Source of the DNA: Burkholderia ubonensis
GTDB lineage: Bacteria > Pseudomonadota > Gammaproteobacteria > Burkholderiales > Burkholderiaceae
NCBI RefSeq assembly: GCF_902833085.1
Contig: NZ_CADFEB010000001.1
Location: forward strand, 811,008-875,007
DNA: 64,000 bases
Direction of reading: 5' to 3'
Below the pieces are notes generated by a model. That model ran no database searches and was not told the origin of the DNA. It saw only the letters and a list, made by a program, of their open reading frames with translations. Within the stretch, counting starts at the first letter, position 1, and each line of letters starts with the position of its first letter. Made by a program: the position numbers and the translations under genes. This document shows, in pieces, positions 8,793 to 17,591 of this stretch.

Positions 8793-9488
8793 ATGGAAAT
8801 GACCTACAACGGCGGCGGGCCGAACAAGGGGCCGGGCCGCTTCGTCAAGCCGGCCGTGATCGTGCTGGCGCTCGCGGGGCTCGGCGCGCTGGTCTGGCAT
8901 TTCGCGAGCGACACCGCGGGCGTGAAGCGCGCGAGCGCGCCGCAGGTGACGACCGTGATTCCGCTCCCGCCGCCTCCGCCGCCGAAGCAGAAGCCGCCGC
9001 CCGAAAAGGTGAAGGACGAGGTGAAGACGCCGGTCGACAAGCCGAGCGTCGCGCCGAAGCCGTCGGAAGCGCCGAAGCCGTCGGACAACCAGCCGAAGCA
9101 GATGACGATGAACGCGCCGGCGCAGGCCGGCACGGACAACTTCAACATCGGCGCGGGCGACGGCTCGGGGATGGTCGGCAGCGGCGGCGGCGGCCGCTTC
9201 GGCAACGCGAGCTATGCGCAGTACATGGTCTACGTGCTGCAGCGCGCGATCGAGCAGGACAAGGCCGTGCAGGAGGCGGGCGGCGCGCGCTTCGCGGGCA
9301 GCCTGAACCTGTGGCTGGAGCCGTCGGGACGGATCGCGAAGGTGACGATCGCGCAGTCGACCGGCGACGCGCGGATCGACGCGGCGGTGGTCGCGGCGGT
9401 CGAGGCGCTCGGCAAGGTGGACGAGGCGCCGCCGCCCGCGACCGCGTATCCGGTGCTGGTCCGGCTGCAGGGGCGCAAGCCGGCATGA
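8793..9488 (+). CDS. TonB-family energy transducer
   Basis: The 231-residue product has an N-terminal membrane anchor (about residues 15-34), a proline-rich spacer with six prolines in a row followed by lysine-proline repeats, and a Gly-rich stretch. A C-terminal TonB fold follows, with LNLWLEPSGRIAKVTI and DARIDAAVVAAVEAL. It should transmit energy from the ExbB/ExbD pair to an outer-membrane partner. The natural candidates are the porin or the TpsB protein of this operon, because no TonB-dependent receptor gene is present. Confidence 0.88.
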   Translation: MEMTYNGGGPNKGPGRFVKPAVIVLALAGLGALVWHFASDTAGVKRASAPQVTTVIPLPPPPPPKQKPPPEKVKDEVKTPVDKPSVAPKPSEAPKPSDNQPKQMTMNAPAQAGTDNFNIGAGDGSGMVGSGGGGRFGNASYAQYMVYVLQRAIEQDKAVQEAGGARFAGSLNLWLEPSGRIAKVTIAQSTGDARIDAAVVAAVEALGKVDEAPPPATAYPVLVRLQGRKPA

Positions 9489-9568
9489 AGCGGCGCGGTG
9501 AGTCATGGGGCGGGCCTGGGGAAAAGGGCTCTGCCGGAAGAGGAATGGAAATTATTCGGAGTACTTTG

Positions 9569-11374
9569 ATGATTCGGAAATCGAATGAACGGGGGAGCGA
9601 GCACCGGCGCGGCGCGATGCCCGCGCGCCTGACGCGCGTCGGCGCGGCGGCGCTCGCGTTCGGCGTGAGCTGCGCGCACGCGCAGTCGCTCGACGCGCAG
9701 GCCGCGGCGGGCAGCGCGGCGCCGACCGAGAGCGTGGTGATCAACCTGATCAACCTGCTCGTCAAGCGCGGCGTGCTCACGCAGCAGAATGCGACCCAGC
9801 TGATCGGCGAGGCGCGCGCGGAAGCCGCGCAGGCGAAGGCCGCGCGCACGACCGGCGGCGCGCGCACGGCGCTCGCCGGCGTACCGATGCCGCCGACGCA
9901 GCCCGGCGACGTCGCGGTGCCTTACGTGCCGCAGGTGGTGCGCGAGCAGATCCGCGACCAGGTCAAGCAGGAGGTGATCGCGCAGGCGAGGGCCGAGAAC
10001 TGGGCGCAGCCGAACACGTTCCCGGACTGGGTGTCGCGCATCACGCTCGACGGCGACTTGCGCGTGCGCGACGAATACCACTTCTACGGCAGCGGCAACG
10101 CGAACAACGTGACGAACTTCGCCGCGATCAACCAGGGCGGCGGCTTCGACATCAACCCGAACACCAACACGACGCAGCTGCCGACGCAGAACACGACGCA
10201 GAACCGCAACAACCTGCTGCGCTACCGCGCGCGGCTCGGCGTGACGGCGACGCTGTCCGACGAGCTGACGGCAGGCCTGCAGCTCGCGAGCGGCAACGAC
10301 AACGGGCCCGTGTCGACCACGGCCACGGCGGGCGGCGGCTTCGGCAAGAAGAACATCTGGCTGAACAAGGCGTACTTCGCGTACCGGCCGACGTCATGGC
10401 TGAACCTGACGGCCGGCCGCTTCGACAATCCGTTCTTCAAGTCGGACCTGGTGTTCTCCGACGACCTGATGATGGACGGCATCGCCGCGAACCTGCGCCA
10501 TGCGCTGCCGTGGAACCCGGACGTCACGCTGTTCGGCACGCTCGGCGTGTTCCCGATCCAGTACACGAGCGAGAACTTCCCGTCGAACAGCACCGACAAG
10601 GCGGGCAGCGACACGAAGTGGCTGTTCGGCGCGCAGTTCGGCGCGGACTGGAAGATCAACGCGCAGAACCGCCTGAAGGGCGCGGTCGCGTACTACGACT
10701 TCCAGAACATGCGCGGCACGCTGTCGTCGCCGTGCGCGCTGTATCTCGGCGCGACGAGCTGCAGCACCGACAACCAGGCGCCGGCCTTCATGCAGGGCGG
10801 CAACACGCTGCTCGCGCTGCGCAACATCGTGCAGAACCCGAACCTCGCGCCGGGCATGACACCGCAGCCGCAGCTGTTCGGGCTCGCGTACAACTACCGG
10901 CTGCTCGACCTGAAGGCGCAGTGGGATACCGTCGTCGCCGACCGCTTCAAGCTGCGGCTCGACGGCGAATTCGTGCGCAACCTCGCGTACAACGAGAACA
11001 AGGCGTTCGGCGCGGCGTCGCTGCCGGTCAACAACTACGAGTCGACGTCGGTGAACGCGACCCGCGCCGACTACCGCAGCGGCCCGAACGGCTTCCTCGC
11101 GAAGGCGACGCTCGGCGAGCCCGAGCCGCGCGCGAAGGGGCAGTGGAATTTCTCGATCGCGTACAAGTACCTGCAGCCGGACGCCGTGCTCGACGCGTTC
11201 AACGATTCGGACTTCCACCTGGGCGGCACCAACGCGCGCGGCTACGTGATCGGCGCGGCCTATGCGGTCGCGCGCGACGCGTGGGTGTCGGCGCGCTACA
11301 TGAGCGCGAAGGAAGTGTACGGCCCGCCGGTGTCGATCGACGTGCTGCAGCTCGAGCTCAACGCCCGTTTCTGA
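9569..11374 (+). CDS. Putative outer-membrane porin of the TonB operon
   Basis: The 601-residue product starts with a basic region and a signal peptide ending at CAHAQ. A helical stretch follows (about residues 45-110), then a strand-rich barrel with alternating aromatic residues, ending in LELNARF. It resembles the 'putative porin' family (Porin_5-like) rather than the 350-residue general porins. I preferred ATG 9569, which has GGAG 7 nt upstream; ATG 9545 is in frame but its Shine-Dalgarno sequence abuts the start. Position directly after tonB suggests it may be the energised outer-membrane channel, but I see no TonB box. Confidence 0.75.
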   Translation: MIRKSNERGSEHRRGAMPARLTRVGAAALAFGVSCAHAQSLDAQAAAGSAAPTESVVINLINLLVKRGVLTQQNATQLIGEARAEAAQAKAARTTGGARTALAGVPMPPTQPGDVAVPYVPQVVREQIRDQVKQEVIAQARAENWAQPNTFPDWVSRITLDGDLRVRDEYHFYGSGNANNVTNFAAINQGGGFDINPNTNTTQLPTQNTTQNRNNLLRYRARLGVTATLSDELTAGLQLASGNDNGPVSTTATAGGGFGKKNIWLNKAYFAYRPTSWLNLTAGRFDNPFFKSDLVFSDDLMMDGIAANLRHALPWNPDVTLFGTLGVFPIQYTSENFPSNSTDKAGSDTKWLFGAQFGADWKINAQNRLKGAVAYYDFQNMRGTLSSPCALYLGATSCSTDNQAPAFMQGGNTLLALRNIVQNPNLAPGMTPQPQLFGLAYNYRLLDLKAQWDTVVADRFKLRLDGEFVRNLAYNENKAFGAASLPVNNYESTSVNATRADYRSGPNGFLAKATLGEPEPRAKGQWNFSIAYKYLQPDAVLDAFNDSDFHLGGTNARGYVIGAAYAVARDAWVSARYMSAKEVYGPPVSIDVLQLELNARF

Positions 11375-11386
11375 CCGGAGCCGCGG

Positions 11387-12073
11387 ATGAAGACCACGCA
11401 ACATGCGATCGTCGCGGCCGGCCTCGCCGGTGCGCTGCTGCTGGCCGCCGGCGGCGCCGGCGCGCAGGGCATCGAGGACAAGCTGCGCAGCCAGCTGCGT
11501 TCGACCGTGCAGGAGCTGCGTCAGCTCCAGAACGGCCAGGCGCAGTTGCAGGCGGACAAGACGGCCGCCGAGCGGCAGCGCGACGACGCGCTCGCGCAGC
11601 TGAAGGCGGCGCAGGCGCAGCTCGCGGCGGCCAAGGGGCAGTCGGGCGGCGAAGCGGCCGCGAAGCGCGCACTCGCGCAGGAGCGGGCCGTGCGCGAGCA
11701 GGATGCGCAGGCGCTCGCGAAATACAAGGCGTCCTACGAGGATCTGTTGACCGTGTCGCGTGCACGCGATGCGCAGCATACGCAACAGCAGGGCGAAATC
11801 CGTGCGCGTGACACGCAACTGCAAACCTGCCAGGCCCACAATGCGGAGCTGTATCGCGTGGGCCGCGAGATCCTCGATGCGTACGAGCATGTCGGCATCG
11901 GCACGCTGTTCGCGTCGCGGCAGCCGTTCGCGGCCGCTGCGCGCGTGAAGTACGACGACCTCGCGCAGCGTTACGGCGATGCGCTGTATGCGGGCAAGTA
12001 CGACCCGGCCGCGCGTGCGGCGAACCCGGCAAGCGCGCCCGCGGCGGCGTCCGCGCCTGCCGGCGCTCAGTGA
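11387..12073 (+). CDS. Periplasmic coiled-coil protein
   Basis: The 228-residue product has a clear signal peptide (MKTTQHAIVAAGLAGALLLA...GAQ). Residues 30-145 form an almost uninterrupted helix rich in Gln, Ala, Lys and Glu with coiled-coil spacing. The segment HNAELYRVGREILDAYEHVGIG is conserved-looking, and the tail is rich in Ala and Pro. It lies 12 bp after the porin gene. A periplasmic spacer or tether between inner and outer membrane parts of the system is plausible. No enzymatic motif is visible. Confidence 0.7.
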   Translation: MKTTQHAIVAAGLAGALLLAAGGAGAQGIEDKLRSQLRSTVQELRQLQNGQAQLQADKTAAERQRDDALAQLKAAQAQLAAAKGQSGGEAAAKRALAQERAVREQDAQALAKYKASYEDLLTVSRARDAQHTQQQGEIRARDTQLQTCQAHNAELYRVGREILDAYEHVGIGTLFASRQPFAAAARVKYDDLAQRYGDALYAGKYDPAARAANPASAPAAASAPAGAQ

Positions 12074-12134
12074 CGGAACGGGCCTTCCGTCGCGCGGGCG
12101 ACCCGATCGATTCGTTGAAACAAGGAAGAGAGCC

Positions 12135-12701
12135 ATGCTGGACAGCAAGATTGAAGCGTCGGGCGACCGCCCGGCACAGGACGCGCTGATCGATGCGATC
12201 GGCGTCGACGCGCTCGCGGACGTGTTCCGCAATGCGGGCTACCGCGTGACCGCGACCGAGCAGAACGGCGCGGTGCAGCTGATGAGCGCGAGCCAGGGCG
12301 TCGGCTTCGCGGTGCGCTTCGGCAACGCCGCGCCGCCGCAGGGCGAGGCCGCAGGTGCGTCGATTGCGCGCTACCTCGACTACACGCTCGGCTGCGTGCT
12401 GCAGGTGCAGGGCGACCTGCCCGCGCAGCTGGTGGCCGACTGGAACCGCACGAAGCGCTTTGCGCGGCTCGCGAGCCACGGGCCGTTCCTTGCGCTGGAG
12501 ATGGACGTGATCGTGGCGGGCGGGGTGTCCGTGCGCTACCTGCGCTCGACGATCGAGTTGTGGGACCGCATGGTCCAGGAGTTCCTGCTGCATTTGCGCA
12601 ACCGGCCGGCGTTCGCCGAGCAGGAAGCCGCCGCGCGCGCGGGTAGCGACCCGGAGACCGACGACGCGGGGCAGGGTCGCGCGGAAGCCGCCGCGCAATG
12701 A
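12135..12701 (+). CDS. YbjN-domain protein
   Basis: The 188-residue product has the YbjN/CesT-like fold signature. An N-terminal helix is followed by a strand block ending ADVFRNAGYRVTATEQ, a central GVGFAVRFGN strand, LVADWNRTKRFARLA, and then DVIVAGGVSVRYLRSTIELWD. Proteins of this class act as chaperone-like or regulatory proteins and are cytoplasmic. The tail is acidic and rich in Ala. Its ATG has AAGGAAGAG upstream, and its stop overlaps the next start (ATGA). A chaperone for one of the exported operon products is a reasonable guess. Confidence 0.7.
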   Translation: MLDSKIEASGDRPAQDALIDAIGVDALADVFRNAGYRVTATEQNGAVQLMSASQGVGFAVRFGNAAPPQGEAAGASIARYLDYTLGCVLQVQGDLPAQLVADWNRTKRFARLASHGPFLALEMDVIVAGGVSVRYLRSTIELWDRMVQEFLLHLRNRPAFAEQEAAARAGSDPETDDAGQGRAEAAAQ

Positions 12702-13156
12702 CCGGCGCCGGCCGGATCGGCGCGGCGCTGCGTGCGCTGCTGACGCGCGGCCGGCCGGCGCAGCGCGGCCCGGTGGCGGTCGGCGACGCGCCGGCCGCGT
12801 GGGCCGACTATGCGCAGCGCGTCGCGCAGCGGCTCGCAGCGGCGCTCGACGGCACGGACGCGGCGGCATCCCGCTTTCGCGCGCAGCTCGAACGTGATGC
12901 GGCGCGCAGCGAGGACGACGAGAACGGCGACGCGCCCCCGGCGCTGCGGCTGAAGGCATGGCTCGACCGGCGCGGCAACGTCGAGCGGGTCGAGAGCGCG
13001 CCGGCGTTCGCGCCGGACGTCGCCGCGGACCTGCGCTCGGCGCTGGTCGGCCGGCGGGTCGGCGCGCCGCCGCCGCGCGGGATGACGCAGCCGGTGGTCG
13101 TGCGGGTGCGCGTTGCGGTTCAGGACAGCAGTCAGACAGGACAGGAACGATCGTGA
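12698..13156 (+). CDS. Small TonB-C-like protein
   Basis: The 152-residue product has an unstructured N-terminus, a helical stretch containing WADYAQRVAQRLAAAL, and a C-terminal module with ALRLKAWLDRRGNVERVES and PPRGMTQPVVVRVRV. The module repeats the pattern of the TonB C-terminal fold (strand, short turn with Gly, helix, final strand). It has no membrane anchor or signal peptide. It overlaps both neighbours by 4 bp, so translation is coupled. A similar module, this time with a signal peptide, is encoded at 16755-17225. Confidence 0.6.
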   Translation: MTGAGRIGAALRALLTRGRPAQRGPVAVGDAPAAWADYAQRVAQRLAAALDGTDAAASRFRAQLERDAARSEDDENGDAPPALRLKAWLDRRGNVERVESAPAFAPDVAADLRSALVGRRVGAPPPRGMTQPVVVRVRVAVQDSSQTGQERS

Positions 13157-14031
13157 AGAACTTTGCAACGATGATGGGCGGCCTGCTGCTGAGCGTGCCG
13201 CTGATGGCGGCCGCGCAGGACGACGTGATCGCGAACGGGCCCCAAGCGTCGGTCACGCAGTCGGATATCGCCGCGCTGCTGAAGGCGGCGGGCGACGAAG
13301 GGCGCGCGCGGCTCGCGGCCGATCCCGCCGCGATGGATCAGGTCGTGCGCGCGACGCTCGCGCAGAAGGCCGTGCTCGCCGAGGCGAAGGCGAAGGGCTG
13401 GGACAAGCAGGCCGACGTGCAGTCGGCGATCGAGCAGGCGCGGCGCGACATCGTCGCGCGCAGCTATCTCGCGTCGGTGAATGCGCCGCCGGCGGACTAT
13501 CCGTCCGACGCCGAAATCCAGTCCGCATACGACAAGAATCGCGCGGCGTTCACCGTGCCGCGCGCGCTGCGCGTCGCGCAGATCTACGTCGCGGTCGCGC
13601 CCGACGCGGACGCGGCGACCGTCGACAAGGCGCGCAAGCAGGCCGCGGACCTCGCGAACCGCGCGCGCGGCGGCGACTTCGCCGCGCTGGCGAAGGCGAA
13701 TTCGCAGGACGCCGCGAGCGCCGCGAACGGCGGCGACCTGGGCTTCGTGCCCGAGACGATGCTGCTGCCCGCGGTGCGCCAGGCGGCCGACGCGCTGAAG
13801 ACGGGCCAGGTGTCCGCGCCGATCCGCACGGCCACCGGCTTTCACGTGGTGAAGCTGATCGACACGCGGCCGGCGGCGCCGCGTCCGCTCGCGGACGTGA
13901 AGGAGCGCCTGCGCACGATGCTGCGCGCGCAGCGCACGCAGCAGAACGCGCAGGCGTATCTCGCGAAGCTCGGCGGCGACGCGCCGATCAACGAAGACGC
14001 GCTGAAGAAGGCGCTCGCCGCCGCCCGGTAG
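13153..14031 (+). CDS. Parvulin-type periplasmic peptidyl-prolyl isomerase
   Basis: The 292-residue product starts at GTG 13153, overlapping the previous stop, with AGGAAC upstream. A signal peptide (KNFATMMGGLLLSVPLMAAA) is followed by a SurA/PpiC-like N-terminal helical domain. The rotamase core runs from RALRVAQIYVAV to GFHVVKLIDTRPA and contains GGDFAALAKANSQD and NGGDLGFVPE, the conserved parvulin blocks. It should help fold or export outer-membrane proteins. Together with the HtrA protease downstream it makes a private quality-control set for this operon. Confidence 0.88.
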   Translation: MKNFATMMGGLLLSVPLMAAAQDDVIANGPQASVTQSDIAALLKAAGDEGRARLAADPAAMDQVVRATLAQKAVLAEAKAKGWDKQADVQSAIEQARRDIVARSYLASVNAPPADYPSDAEIQSAYDKNRAAFTVPRALRVAQIYVAVAPDADAATVDKARKQAADLANRARGGDFAALAKANSQDAASAANGGDLGFVPETMLLPAVRQAADALKTGQVSAPIRTATGFHVVKLIDTRPAAPRPLADVKERLRTMLRAQRTQQNAQAYLAKLGGDAPINEDALKKALAAAR

Positions 14032-14039
14032 GCATCCTC

Positions 14040-14831
14040 ATGACCGTCACCCGTTCCGCACCGAAACCGGCCGCGCCCGAGCCACGCAGCCCGGCGCCCG
14101 CGCGCACCGTTGCCGCCAACGCGTGGCCCGGCGCGCCGGGCGTGCTGCCGTCGCACTGTCCGCTCTGTTTCGGCACGCTCGAGCCGATGCCCGGCATGCC
14201 GGGCCGCGCGCGCCATCGGAGTGCACGGTGCTCGGCCCAGTGCGTGCTGACGACCCGCCAGTACCAGCCCGACGAGATGGCGGTGCACGGCGGCCGCGAC
14301 GCGCGGGTGTCGGCGCGTCATCGCGAGCGCTTCGTCGCGAACTGGGAGCGGCATTACGCGCTGGTGCGGCGCATGTGGCCGGCGTTCACGATCGCGCGCT
14401 TTACGGCGGTGCTGGCCTGCGCGGACGTGCAGGACCTGTGGTCGTACCCGTCGCTGCGCGACGACGACCTCGCGTCCGTGCTGCTCGTGCTGGCCGGTTT
14501 CATGCGGATGCCGGGGGCGCACGAGCCGGCCGATGCGTCGGCCGGCGGTCCGGCTCGCTGGGTGCGGTTCTGGTTCGACGCGAGCGTGCGGGACGTGGGG
14601 GATCTGTGGACGGCGGGCGCCGATGCGCCGCGATTCTTTCGCGTCGACTACCGGGAACCGCAGGCGACGCCGTTTCCGACCGGCGCTCAGGTGCTGGCGT
14701 GGCAGCAGATCGGCGGCGTGCGCGACGCATGGGCGCAGCAGCAGCGCGCACTCGTGCCGGCCGTCGAGCCGGCCGGGCGCGCGGCGTTTGCGCGTTTCGT
14801 CGCCCGCGCGAAGCGGCACGACACAATCTGA
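14040..14831 (+). CDS. Unknown protein with N-terminal four-cysteine motif
   Basis: The 263-residue product has a Pro/Ala-rich start followed by HCPLC and, 20 or so residues later, RCSAQC. These two Cys pairs could bind zinc, as in short zinc ribbons. The remaining 190 residues are rich in Trp and Arg with no motif I recognise (for example RERFVANWERHYALVRRMW and RFWFDASVRDVGDLW). There is no signal peptide, so it is probably cytoplasmic. It begins 8 bp after the isomerase gene. Its job in the operon is unknown. Confidence 0.6.
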   Translation: MTVTRSAPKPAAPEPRSPAPARTVAANAWPGAPGVLPSHCPLCFGTLEPMPGMPGRARHRSARCSAQCVLTTRQYQPDEMAVHGGRDARVSARHRERFVANWERHYALVRRMWPAFTIARFTAVLACADVQDLWSYPSLRDDDLASVLLVLAGFMRMPGAHEPADASAGGPARWVRFWFDASVRDVGDLWTAGADAPRFFRVDYREPQATPFPTGAQVLAWQQIGGVRDAWAQQQRALVPAVEPAGRAAFARFVARAKRHDTI

Positions 14832-14872
14832 CGACGGCCGCGACGAGGCCGCGAGCACGGGAGGAAGCAGGC

Positions 14873-15241
14873 ATGGGCGAATGGCGGAAGTGGAGCGTGG
14901 CATGGGGTTGCGCGTTGCTGGCGGGCGCCGTCCATGCGCAGGCTGGTCGGCCGGCGGCGGCGGGCAGCCAGCCGGGTTCGGCGGCGAAGCCGGTCTGCGT
15001 CGATGTGGAAGTAAACGGCGAGCGCGCGCTGTCGTACGACTGCCTGAGCGCGCAGCTCAAGCCGAAGGCGACGCCGCAGGCTGGCGCGTCGCAGACGGCC
15101 GCGGAGGGGCTCGCGACGGCGCCGTCGAACCGGCTCGGCACGTTCAACCTGTCGACGGAGCGCAACCGCTTCGGCACGAACTGGGGCAAGTCGGCGACGC
15201 CGCAGCGCCCGGCGCAGCCGGTCGCGGTGCCGCCGAAATGA
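14873..15241 (+). CDS. Small secreted protein of unknown function
   Basis: The 122-residue product has a signal peptide (MGEWRKWSVAWGCALLAGAVHAQ) with a good GGGAGGAAG site upstream. The mature part is short, low in complexity and hydrophilic. It contains two cysteines (KPVCVDVEVNGE and SYDCLSAQ) that could form one disulfide bridge. The end is rich in Pro and Gln. Its stop codon overlaps the first ATG of the protease gene. Nothing points to an enzyme; a small periplasmic partner of the surrounding machinery is possible. Confidence 0.6.
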   Translation: MGEWRKWSVAWGCALLAGAVHAQAGRPAAAGSQPGSAAKPVCVDVEVNGERALSYDCLSAQLKPKATPQAGASQTAAEGLATAPSNRLGTFNLSTERNRFGTNWGKSATPQRPAQPVAVPPK

Positions 15242-16722
15242 GCGGACGCGCGTCGTTCGCGCGTGAAACGACGAGGATGAGGATCGTGGAATCGGGTATC
15301 TGCAGTCGGGCGGGCGTGACGCTCGCGATGCTGGGCGCGATCGCGCTGAGCGGCGCGGGCGATGCGGACGGATTGGCCGTCGCCGCCGAACGGCCGGCGC
15401 AGCCGGCGCTCGCCGCGATGCCGTTGGCCCCCCCTGAGGCGGCCCTGCCGAACTTCGCCGCGCTCGTCAAACGGTATGGCGCGGCGGTCGTCAACATCAG
15501 CGTCACGCGCGAGGTGACGCAGCTGGGCATCCAGCTCCCGCCGGGCATCGGGCCGGACCATCCGCTCGCGCCGTTTCTCGCGCGCCGCGTGATCGGCAAC
15601 CGCGAGGAGGTGAGCCTCGGCTCCGGGTTCATCGTCGGCGCGGACGGCGTGATCCTGACGAACCGGCACGTGGTCGGCGACGCGGCCGTGGTCGACGTGA
15701 AGCTGACCGACAAGCGGCAGTTCAGGGGGCGGGTGATCGGCAGCGATCCGCTGTCCGACGTCGCGGTGGTCCGGATCGACGCGCGCAACCTGCCGACGGT
15801 CGTCACCGGCGATCCGGCGCGCACCGAGGTCGGCGACTGGGTGATGGCGATCGGTTCGCCGTACGGGTTCGCGAACACGGTCACGCAAGGCATCGTCAGC
15901 GCGAAGTCGCGCTCGCTGCCCGGCGAGCGTTACGTCCCGTTCATCCAGACCGACGTGCCGATCAATCCCGGCAGTTCGGGCGGGCCGCTGTTCAGTCTCG
16001 ACGGCCGCGTGATCGCGATCAACTCGATGATCTATTCGAAGACCGGCGGCTATCAGGGGCTCTCGTTCGCGATTCCGATCGACCTCGCGCTCGACGTGAA
16101 GGACCAGCTGCTGCGCACCGGCAAGGTCACGCGCGGACGGCTGGGCGTCGCGCTGCAGGAAGTCAGCGATGCGCTCGCGCGTTCGTTCGGCCTGCCGAAT
16201 CCCGACGGCGCGCTGGTCACGATGGTCGAGCCGGGCGGGCCCGGCGCGCAGGCCGGGCTGCAGGCCGGCGACGTGGTGCTCGCGATCGACGGCAAGCCGG
16301 TCGCGGATTCGGCGGACCTGCTCGGCACCGTCGCGGGCATGCGGCCCGGGCATCGCGCGGATCTGCTGGTGTGGCGCGCGGGGCAGGCGAGCCGCGTGCA
16401 GGCGACGGTGGGGGCGTTCGACAGCGGCGTCGCGTCGAGCGGCGATGCGCAGGCGCTGGCGCGATTCGGGCTCGCGCTGCGTCCGGCGAGCGAGCAGGAG
16501 CGGCGGCAGCTCGGCGTGAGCCAGGGGCTCGTGATCGAGCAGGCGAGCGGCCAGGCCGCCCGCGCGGGGTTGCGGGCCGGCGACGTCGTACTGTCCGTCA
16601 ACGGTGCGCCGGCCGCGAACGCCGGCGCGCTGTTCGGCGAGCTGGACCGTGCGCGCGGCGCGATCGCACTGCTGGTGCAGCGCGGCGGCGCGCGGCTGTA
16701 CGTGCCGGTCGATCCGGGCTGA
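15238..16722 (+). CDS. HtrA/Deg-type periplasmic serine protease with two PDZ domains
   Basis: The 494-residue product has a leader with a hydrophobic core (about residues 25-45) and a trypsin-like domain with His144 (TNRHVV), Asp174 (DPLSDVAVV) and Ser247 (NPGSSGGPL). Two PDZ domains follow (about 285-385 and 395-490). It is close in size to DegP/DegQ. The ATG at 15238 overlaps the preceding stop, which fits coupled translation. ATG 15277 and GTG 15286 are alternatives; the latter resembles the GTG starts used by two other genes here. It should degrade misfolded envelope proteins made by this operon. Confidence 0.9.
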   Translation: MSGRASFARETTRMRIVESGICSRAGVTLAMLGAIALSGAGDADGLAVAAERPAQPALAAMPLAPPEAALPNFAALVKRYGAAVVNISVTREVTQLGIQLPPGIGPDHPLAPFLARRVIGNREEVSLGSGFIVGADGVILTNRHVVGDAAVVDVKLTDKRQFRGRVIGSDPLSDVAVVRIDARNLPTVVTGDPARTEVGDWVMAIGSPYGFANTVTQGIVSAKSRSLPGERYVPFIQTDVPINPGSSGGPLFSLDGRVIAINSMIYSKTGGYQGLSFAIPIDLALDVKDQLLRTGKVTRGRLGVALQEVSDALARSFGLPNPDGALVTMVEPGGPGAQAGLQAGDVVLAIDGKPVADSADLLGTVAGMRPGHRADLLVWRAGQASRVQATVGAFDSGVASSGDAQALARFGLALRPASEQERRQLGVSQGLVIEQASGQAARAGLRAGDVVLSVNGAPAANAGALFGELDRARGAIALLVQRGGARLYVPVDPG

Positions 16723-16754
16723 CGGCGGGAGCGGACAGGCACAAAGGAATCCTC

Positions 16755-17225
16755 ATGAAGCGAAACCAGAGGTATCGCGCGCGCGGCTGGAGCGCGGCGC
16801 TCGTCGTCGCATGGGCGCTCGTCGCGAGCGCGCCGTCGCGCGCACAGACCGCCGACGTGCCGCAGCCGTGGATCAGCTACGCGCAGCTCGCGGGCCGGCA
16901 GTTTCAGGCATGGCTCGAAGCCGACGGCGACGCGGCCGACCGGCTGCACCGGCATCTGGAGGATCGTGTGCTGCGCGCGAGCGCCGATGCGCCGCCGCCC
17001 GCGATCGTCGTGCGCGCGTGGATCGGCGCGAGCGGCGCGGTCACGCGCGTCGAATTCGCGACGCTCGGCGACCCGAACGCGGACGCCGCGTTGCGGCAGC
17101 TGCTGACCGCCGGGCCGCTGGCCGAGCCGCCGCCGCCCGACATGCGCCAGCCGCTGCGCGTGCGTCTGCGGTTGACGCCGAATCCCGACGCGCCGGCCGC
17201 GGCTTCCGGGGCGGCGGCTCCATGA
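16755..17225 (+). CDS. Secreted TonB-C-like protein
   Basis: The 156-residue product has a signal peptide ending near APSRAQ. A helical part contains YAQLAGRQFQAWLEADGDAA, and the final module has AIVVRAWIGASGAVTRVEFATLG and PPPDMRQPLRVRLRLTP. This module matches the C-terminal module of the protein at 12698-13156 position by position. The two are therefore likely paralogues, one cytoplasmic-looking and one exported. It has an AAAGGAA site upstream. The role is unknown. Confidence 0.6.
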   Translation: MKRNQRYRARGWSAALVVAWALVASAPSRAQTADVPQPWISYAQLAGRQFQAWLEADGDAADRLHRHLEDRVLRASADAPPPAIVVRAWIGASGAVTRVEFATLGDPNADAALRQLLTAGPLAEPPPPDMRQPLRVRLRLTPNPDAPAAASGAAAP

Positions 17226-17238
17226 CGGGCGTGGCGCG

Positions 17239-17469
17239 ATGACGATCGTGTTGATCCTGGTCGTGCTGGCGATCGGCGTGTTGTTCGGATTCGCCGCGCA
17301 TGTGGACGCGCTGACCGGCCGGATCGGCCGGCAGCCGGCACGGGTGCAGCTCGAACGCTTGCGCAGGGAGGCGGTTGCGCTGCGGGCGGCGCTGCGGCGC
17401 GCATGGCAAGCGGCTTGCCGGGCGAACGCGCGCGCCGGCGCCCCGCGGCTTGGTGCAACGGGGAAGTGA
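17239..17469 (+). CDS. Small single-pass membrane protein
   Basis: The 76-residue product has one N-terminal hydrophobic helix (MTIVLILVVLAIGVLFGFAA) followed by an Arg- and Ala-rich cytoplasmic-type helix. It lies 13 bp after the previous gene and is the last gene of the operon. The frame is short but the hydrophobic pattern and the tight spacing support it. No function can be assigned. Confidence 0.5.
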   Translation: MTIVLILVVLAIGVLFGFAAHVDALTGRIGRQPARVQLERLRREAVALRAALRRAWQAACRANARAGAPRLGATGK

Positions 17470-17515
17470 GCGGGGGGATACGAGGCGCCGACGCCCGGAC
17501 AATGCCGGCGCTTAT

Positions 17516-17540
17516 CGCAATAAGATATGACGTTATTGCG
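17516..17540. promoter_or_regulatory. Perfect inverted repeat upstream of tecA
   Basis: CGCAATAA and TTATTGCG form an exact 8-bp inverted repeat with a 9-bp spacer, 51 bp before the tecA start. The centre-to-centre spacing of the arms (17 bp) and the AT-rich arm tips suit a dimeric repressor or activator. The site also lies after the envelope operon, but no T-run supports a terminator. Confidence 0.45.
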
Positions 17541-17591
17541 TTGGCGGGATGACGACGACCCTCTTCCTCTCTTCCCCAAAAGGAACCGACC

